From contig JAOXYB010038440.1 in assembly GCA_028565635.1 (NCBI GenBank), positions 1 to 13,406 on the forward strand: 13,406 bases of DNA, written 5' to 3'. The translations under genes and the position numbers were made by a program. The notes beneath the pieces are model-generated. The model made no database searches. It saw only the letters and a list, made by a program, of their open reading frames with translations, and had not been told where the DNA came from. Shown one piece after another: positions 10,501 to 13,406 of the stretch (position 1 is its first letter; every line of letters starts with the position of its first letter). Origin of the DNA: Phoronis ovalis. Lineage: Eukaryota > Phoronida > Phoronidae.

Positions 10501-11847
10501 TCATAGAGATGCATTTTGCATAGAGGACATATCAATAAATATTTTACAGTAACTGTTTTGTCTTGTTAGTTAGTACATTGGCCATCAAGAGAGGGCTTCA
10601 ATTGCAATTTGTGGTTTAAAACGAACATTGTACCTGGTATTCAGACATTGTTTTATGAAAAGTAATGCTTCTGTCTAGTATTATTTAGTGTTCTCCATGA
10701 TGACATTTTAATTATATTGAATGTTATGTTCGTAAAGGATTCTCAGACACAACAAGCCAAGAGATAGAAGCTTTACAGAAAGTACTTCAGCAAGCTGGAG
10801 CATCTACTCTAGAAAGTGGTGACAAAGATGCCAGTCCACTCCATAGCGTACACTCAGATAGAGATTACAGCCAAAAATATAGTCATGTTGCATTAGATAA
10901 AGAAGATAACAGTAAACATAATATATCCGAAAGCTATAAAACTAAAGACTTTGCTATGAAAACAATTTCCGGTAAAAATACATTCAATATAAAGTTGAAT
11001 GTCAGTTTCTGTGGTATTCTGTAATTATGTGGCTTGGAATAGATGATTAATTTAATCAACAATCTAGCTAACTGTATCTTTACAGCTATTTACTGGGGCA
11101 GTTGTAAGATGACGCTCTGAGCATTTCCTAAAACTTTGAGCATGTCCATTGAACAAGGAAAACAGTGAACAGTTGCAGTGTTGGAGTTAGCTTGATTGTT
11201 GAATAAATGAATGTTTTTGATCTACTTTTATTGTATTCAAAACTTCCACCATATTGTTTGGGTAGGAGTTTGCAGAATTTGCTATCTTCTACAGAAATTG
11301 CTATCTCTGTTACAGGAATTAAAATTTTTCGCTGCAGAATTCCGCAGGCATTGATATGCTCATTTTAGGCATTTCTCTATACTTGTATACTATATCTGTA
11401 GTTTGTTGCAATCAATTAATAGTGCACATCATACCATTTGATTTCTACTATTTGCCATCCACAAATTTTCCATATAAAAATATATGAAATACTGTAAAAT
11501 TCTAACTCTGTATCAGTGTGATTGCATTAATAGTCCTGGCCAAAATATTTAGATTGCCACCTCCCAGCTAACTACTTACTAATCAGTGCTGTCTTTAATG
11601 TTTACATAAGTATAGTATGATCAGCATATTCTAATTTGTAGATAAACCATCTAGAACTGTTGAAGATATCTTAAAGGAAGTGGAAGCAATTGAAAAAAGA
11701 TCTGAGTTTTCCGGGCAACAGGTGGAACATCTGATAAGCATAGATGTGGTTGGTGCTTCTGGAGATACCAGGAATGTTTTAGACTTATCTCCTATACCAC
11801 GAGAGTCCAATGTCTGGGATTTAATGCCTGAGGACCATGATATAAAG
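4485..11847 (+). CDS. CEP162: CEP162 (KIAA1009/QN1 homologue), N-terminal 443 residues, 10 exons
   Basis: Joined exons: 4485-4550, 6325-6436, 7082-7261, 7594-7633, 8941-9061, 9201-9339, 9710-9798, 10222-10363, 10738-10971, 11642-11847. They total 1329 bp, open throughout, and every junction is phase-compatible. CEP162 binds axonemal microtubules at the distal end of centrioles and helps assemble the ciliary transition zone. Blocks shared with vertebrate CEP162, in order: LDEQFDAF (12-19), PWW (46-48) in an acidic context, GLDTLDEMADKERFFK (158-173), DYAKLNRKL (184-192), FEDEE (229-233), MLSKVSLMDS (257-266), IEALQ (306-310), TVEDIL (380-385). Residues 61-119 are basic and Ser/Pro-rich, apparently disordered. 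Vertebrate CEP162 has about 1,400 residues, so the C-terminal coiled coils lie beyond the window. The start is supported by A at -3 and an in-frame upstream stop at 4473. Intron 8 has a GC donor. Confidence 0.92.
4551..6324 (+). other. CEP162 intron 1
   Basis: This is the largest complete intron of the gene (1,774 bp). It has donor GTAAGT and acceptor TTGTCATTGCAG, phase 0. It holds a 14-bp inverted repeat (4794-4807 with 5125-5138). A stretch at about 5235-5660 has a less random look, but no intact gene or recognised protein family was found in it. Confidence 0.75.
4794..5138. repeat. Inverted repeat pair in CEP162 intron 1
   Basis: ATTGGTCCTAACAC at 4794-4807 returns as its exact reverse complement at 5125-5138. 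Weaker similarity (AATAATAG and CGTA blocks) continues on the sides away from the enclosed interval. It may mark a decayed element with inverted ends. Confidence 0.4.
6325..6436 (+). CDS. CEP162: CEP162 exon 2
   Basis: Encodes residues 23-59 and one base of Asp60. It contains acidic TLSDEDDS and the PWW motif followed by DSSDEED, the counterpart of the PWW-acidic block in vertebrate CEP162. Acceptor CATTGCAG, donor GTAATT, phase 1. Confidence 0.9.
6437..7081 (+). other. CEP162 intron 2
   Basis: AT-rich intron of 645 bp. No repeat, exon or RNA gene was recognised in it. Confidence 0.75.
7082..7261 (+). CDS. CEP162: CEP162 exon 3
   Basis: Encodes residues 60 (part) to 119 plus one base. The segment is strongly basic at first (KKSFMKKKPDESAKPKKK), then Ser/Pro-rich (PSPRPSPR), then ends with SLMSTGVDISRDSLEAD. 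The last block resembles the SLLSTDSLE-type segment of vertebrate CEP162. The Ser-Pro pairs could be phosphorylation sites (inference). Acceptor AAATTGCAG, donor GTAAGA. Confidence 0.88.
7262..7593 (+). other. CEP162 intron 3
   Basis: AT-rich intron of 332 bp with acceptor CTGTTTTCAG. Nothing else was seen in it. Confidence 0.75.
7594..7633 (+). CDS. CEP162: CEP162 exon 4 (40 bp)
   Basis: A small exon encoding the end of Val120, GTKDRFEDTDEA (121-132) and two bases of Arg133. It has strong splice sites (TGTTTTCAG before, GTAAAT after), and its phase, 1 in and 2 out, is exactly what both neighbours need. The residues themselves are not distinctive. Confidence 0.75.
7708..8073 (+). repeat. Tandem array of about 150-bp units in CEP162 intron 4
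   Basis: Three diverged units, the last truncated. The anchor GTTAACGGGA is at 7715 and 7867, and its diverged form GTAATCAGGA is at 8000, giving offsets of 152 and 133 bp. Each anchor is followed by a block like CTCAAGAAGGG and then by CATTTGAAATTTAAA. Units also share GGCATTTGC and a GAATTTATT start. There is no coding capacity. It resembles short satellite-like arrays carried by non-autonomous elements. Confidence 0.75.
8313..8764. mobile_element. 452-bp foldback / MITE-like element with about 100-bp inverted arms
   Basis: The left arm (8313-8416) and right arm (8667-8764) are reverse complements with moderate divergence, including 23 consecutive identical bases (8337-8359 with 8717-8739). 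Both ends begin AGCCAGAAA when read inward. The loop of about 250 bp has no transposase reading frame and carries a 12-bp palindrome, ATCTAGCTAGAT (8629-8640). No clear target-site duplication was found, so the superfamily is unassigned. It sits inside CEP162 intron 4 and would form a long hairpin in the pre-mRNA. Confidence 0.75.
8661..8681. repeat. Short hairpin at the inner edge of the foldback right arm
   Basis: TTTACTAAT-ATT-ATTAGTAAA is a perfect 9-bp inverted repeat with a 3-base loop. It straddles the start of the right arm of the foldback element. Confidence 0.6.
8941..9061 (+). CDS. CEP162: CEP162 exon 5
   Basis: The first base completes Arg133, then residues 134-173 are encoded, ending with the most conserved N-terminal block, PGLDTLDEMADKERFFK. 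Acceptor TTAATTGTAG, donor GTAAGG at 9062, phase 0. Confidence 0.92.
9201..9339 (+). CDS. CEP162: CEP162 exon 6
   Basis: Encodes residues 174-219 and one base of Gly220: ELEANADSTVDYAKLNRKLE and onward. It continues the conserved block of exon 5, as vertebrate proteins have an SSIDYSRLNKEL-like segment at this place. Acceptor TATGATACAG, donor GTATAC at 9340, phase 1. The frame stays open past the donor to 9428, but homology ends at the donor. Confidence 0.92.
9340..9709 (+). other. CEP162 intron 6
   Basis: Intron of 370 bp, with the T-rich stretch ACTTTTTTTTG upstream of the acceptor AATGTCCAG. It contains a perfect 20-bp palindrome at 9621-9640. Confidence 0.75.
9621..9640. repeat. Perfect 20-bp palindrome
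   Basis: TATATTATGA followed by TCATAATATA is fully self-complementary, with no loop. It lies in intron 6. AT-rich palindromes of this size can arise by chance or from collapsed elements. Confidence 0.7.
9710..9798 (+). CDS. CEP162: CEP162 exon 7
   Basis: Completes Gly220 and encodes residues 221-249, SDKYNSEEFEDEEISYKTDK and onward to VYTQ. The YNSEEFEDEE core matches the YSDDFEDE-type acidic block of vertebrate CEP162. Acceptor AATGTCCAG, donor GTAACA at 9799, phase 0. Confidence 0.9.
9799..10221 (+). other. CEP162 intron 7
   Basis: Intron of 423 bp between donor GTAACA and acceptor ACTTTTTCAG. No embedded element was recognised. Confidence 0.75.
10222..10363 (+). CDS. CEP162: CEP162 exon 8 (ends at a GC donor)
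   Basis: Encodes residues 250-296 and one base of Gly297. MPSMLSKVSLMDSTMESTM corresponds to the MLANVVLLDSLDS-like block of vertebrates. The end is set at ACAG|GCAAGC, a strong match to the consensus of GC-AG introns. It is the only good donor giving phase 1, which exon 9 requires. A canonical GTAAGG lies 20 bases further on at 10384, but it would break the frame. Confidence 0.87.
10364..10737 (+). other. CEP162 intron 8, GC-AG type
   Basis: Intron of 374 bp with donor GCAAGC and acceptor TTCGTAAAG. The coding frame of exon 8 stays open into it as far as 10434, where it meets TAA, so retention would truncate the protein. Confidence 0.8.
10738..10971 (+). CDS. CEP162: CEP162 exon 9
   Basis: The longest exon in the window. 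It completes Gly297 and encodes residues 298-374 plus one base. FSDTTSQEIEALQKVLQQAG matches the SSSDVEALHQAY-like segment of vertebrates. The rest is hydrophilic, rich in Ser, Asp and Lys, and probably disordered. The acceptor GTAAAG has a weak pyrimidine tract. The donor is GTAAAA at 10972, phase 1. Confidence 0.9.
10972..11641 (+). other. CEP162 intron 9
   Basis: AT-rich intron of 670 bp with donor GTAAAA and acceptor CTAATTTGTAG. No gene, repeat or RNA was recognised in it. Confidence 0.75.
11642..11847 (+). CDS. CEP162: CEP162 exon 10 (last supported in window)
   Basis: Completes Asp375 and encodes residues 376-443. RTVEDILKEVEAIEKR is predicted helical and corresponds to the LPTVEELM-type segment. 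ISIDVVGASGDTRNVLDLSP fits the IDSFGISGFDLQP-type segment of vertebrates. The donor is GTATGT at 11848, phase 0. The frame remains open past the donor to a stop at 12049-12051. Confidence 0.9.
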
Positions 11848-11954
11848 GTATGTGCATTGACATGTTATCATAGGTGTGTTGTTGTCTTGTGTAACATTTT
11901 CTTTGCATCGTGTTTTTATCAGATCCCTTCATACAGAGGAGATACAATTTTAGC

Positions 11955-12135
11955 CTGGATCACTTCCAGTGTGGCCGACTGGTGGCCATATTTGTTCTGG
12001 AGATTGTACGTCACATTGCAATTAAGATTAGAAAGACGAATCATTGCCTGAATAATTTAAAAGTGGTTTTTGTGGATGAAGTAGGCTAAGGTTTTATTTT
12101 AGAATGACCTGTTCAAATGTTGATTTGAAAATTTG
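11955..12135 (+). repeat. Dispersed degenerate repeat, copy 3
   Basis: Same family and orientation as the copies at about 618-805 and 1010-1165. It starts GGATCACTTCCAGTGTGGCC, includes GACTGGTGGCCATATTTGTT at 11977-11996, and ends with AGGCTAAGG then TTTTAGAATGACC near 12083-12110. It overlaps the open frame that continues from CEP162 exon 10, which argues that the frame extension is not coding. Confidence 0.6.
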
Positions 12136-12359
12136 ACATTATTTTTTGGTTGTCAAGCTTTTTTTTCTTTGATCACAAAAGCTCTGATGTTTAGAAAGCT
12201 TGCCTTAATTCAAAAAGTAAATACAGGTCAAAATACCGGTCAAGCTTGATTTTGACCCAGCTCACATCAAATATGGTAAACAGGTGAATAAATGAAGGTC
12301 ATAGGTCCATCTATATACAGTACATAATGGAGTACATAATGGTCTATGTCTTGGAAAAC

Positions 12360-12780
12360 TACGACAGCTGGAGACATTGTTCCAAGTGATGCAAATGATT
12401 TGTGAGGACTGCAAACAAAGTGATTACTTGGCCTTTGACCTTGACCTAGGTCTTCAAGATCAAACTATGTTCACATAGTGCATTGTGGTATTCTCAATTA
12501 TGATGGATAGACACATCCCCGGGAGACATCGTTCCAAGTCACCTTTCATGTTTGTAAGGATACGGCTTAACTGATCACGTGACAAATATTTTCAAGCTCA
12601 AAGTATCAACGCCTATTATAATTTAGTCTACATATTAAAACCACAACAGGTAGCGACAGCATTCCAAGTCAGGCATGTATGTTTGATTACTGCATATTAA
12701 ATGATTATATGAATTATAACCTTGATATACATCTTCAAAGTCACACATGACGCTTGGGCAGGTAAACTTAGTTAAGTAGT
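12360..12780 (+). repeat. Degenerate tandem array with TGACCTTGACC core
   Basis: Three diverged units are anchored by GAGACATTGTTCCAAGT (12371), GAGACATCGTTCCAAGT (12523) and GCGACAGCATTCCAAGT (12653), offsets 152 and 130 bp. The first unit carries TTTGACCTTGACCTAGGTCT then TCAAG. Weaker versions follow in unit 2 (near 12571, TGACAAATATTTTCAAG) and unit 3 (near 12720, CCTTGATATACATCTTCAAA). Motifs of this type recur in mollusc non-autonomous elements. No protein is encoded. Confidence 0.7.
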
Positions 12781-13113
12781 GCAGAGGTTGCATGTATTTT
12801 TACCTGTGTGTCAAGCCCATTTTTATTAACAAAAATTCCCAAAACCTGGGTTAGTAGAAATTAACGATCTGATATAATTTGGTTAAGAACAATTAAATGT
12901 AGGTGCGATCCTATTCATTTTTTAAAAAATTATGTCGTATGTTTAAGTTCAAGCATTATTTATGCAAATATTTTGCCAAAATGGCGACCGTTAGCAGCAC
13001 ATGTATGAAGTAGCATCTTTTATACACCTGCTCAAAGTAACAATTTAATTATCTCAATATCCATCAAATGCTAGGATTGCTGAACTAAACATCCTTATGC
13101 AGCCACAGCTGTA

Positions 13114-13133
13114 AACTTTTATTAATAAAAGTT
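13114..13133. repeat. Perfect 20-bp palindrome
   Basis: AACTTTTATT followed by AATAAAAGTT is fully self-complementary. There is no known function. It lies in non-coding sequence near the right edge. Confidence 0.7.
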
Positions 13134-13406
13134 AGTCTGAAATGTGCTTGGCTCATCAAACTTTCATATTATGTTCTTTTGCATGAAATGCTAATGTTAT
13201 AAAAATGCAGAGTTACTATGTAGTGCCTTAACTATTCAACATTATACCGATACCAAATAGCACTGATTTACTGGTGGATAATGCTTGTAACCATTGATAT
13301 TGATAAAACGAGTTTATTGTTGTGGCCCGTGCTTATCATTTGAGGCACATGGTATTGACTGGAGTATCGGATATGATCGATCTCCAAGATTTGTTTCTCT
13401 CGTTAA

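Larger units (their letters stand above)
11848..13406 (+). other. CEP162 intron 10 or later non-coding sequence
   Basis: No further CEP162 exon could be identified up to the window end, so the next one probably lies outside. The stretch carries the third copy of the dispersed repeat, a degenerate tandem array (12360-12780) and a perfect palindrome (13114-13133). Between 12790 and 13406 nothing else was recognised. Confidence 0.6.

Noticed and set aside
1-13406. CRISPR arrays, tRNA genes, rRNA, viral genes or a bacterial-type defence island
   Set aside because: No regularly spaced identical repeats, no recognised tRNA box pairs, and no operon-like run of intact frames were seen. The window is ordinary spliced animal DNA.

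Overview
This is AT-rich, intron-rich animal nuclear DNA. No bacterial gene organisation, CRISPR array, tRNA, rRNA or intact transposase was seen. Two protein-coding genes, both on the + strand, can be assembled by hand from exons whose reading phases join exactly. None of the listed long open frames is a complete gene; several are exons extended into introns. The short exons and the degenerate intronic repeats, one carrying a TGACCTTGACC-type core common in bivalve and gastropod genomes, suggest a mollusc or another lophotrochozoan. That taxonomic placement is inference.

Left part (1-2980). Positions 1-1414 hold no convincing exon, but they carry copies of a dispersed degenerate repeat (about 618-805 and 1010-1165) and an approximately 80-bp tandem duplication (841-1000). 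Four exons follow (1415-1477, 1906-1942, 2179-2242, 2822-2980). They encode the C-terminal 107 residues of a short-chain dehydrogenase/reductase (SDR) of the FabG-like type. The YxxxK catalytic motif and the C-terminal SDR signature are present. The NAD(P)-binding half should lie to the left of the window.

Middle (2981-4484). This is the SDR 3' UTR plus the intergenic space, with candidate polyadenylation signals. An imperfect hairpin lies about 300 bp upstream of the next start codon.

Right part (4485 to the window end). Ten consecutive exons (4485-11847) give an unbroken 443-residue N-terminal half of the centrosomal and ciliary transition-zone protein CEP162 (KIAA1009/QN1). Evidence is a series of conserved short blocks in the right order: LDEQFDAF, PWW, GLDTLDEMADKERFF, the DYAKLNRKL block, FEDEE, MLSKVSLMDS, IEALQ and TVEDIL. 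The long C-terminal coiled-coil part must lie to the right. Intron 8 uses a GC donor (GC-AG intron). Intron 4 contains an approximately 150-bp tandem array and a 452-bp foldback (MITE-like) element. The stretch after exon 10 is rich in repeats.

The two genes share strand and neighbourhood, but nothing suggests a functional link. I did not find a new biological system. The most useful observations are the GC-AG intron with a nearby frame-breaking GT decoy, the foldback element, the repeat arrays, and the Gly-to-Ala change in the SDR PG motif.
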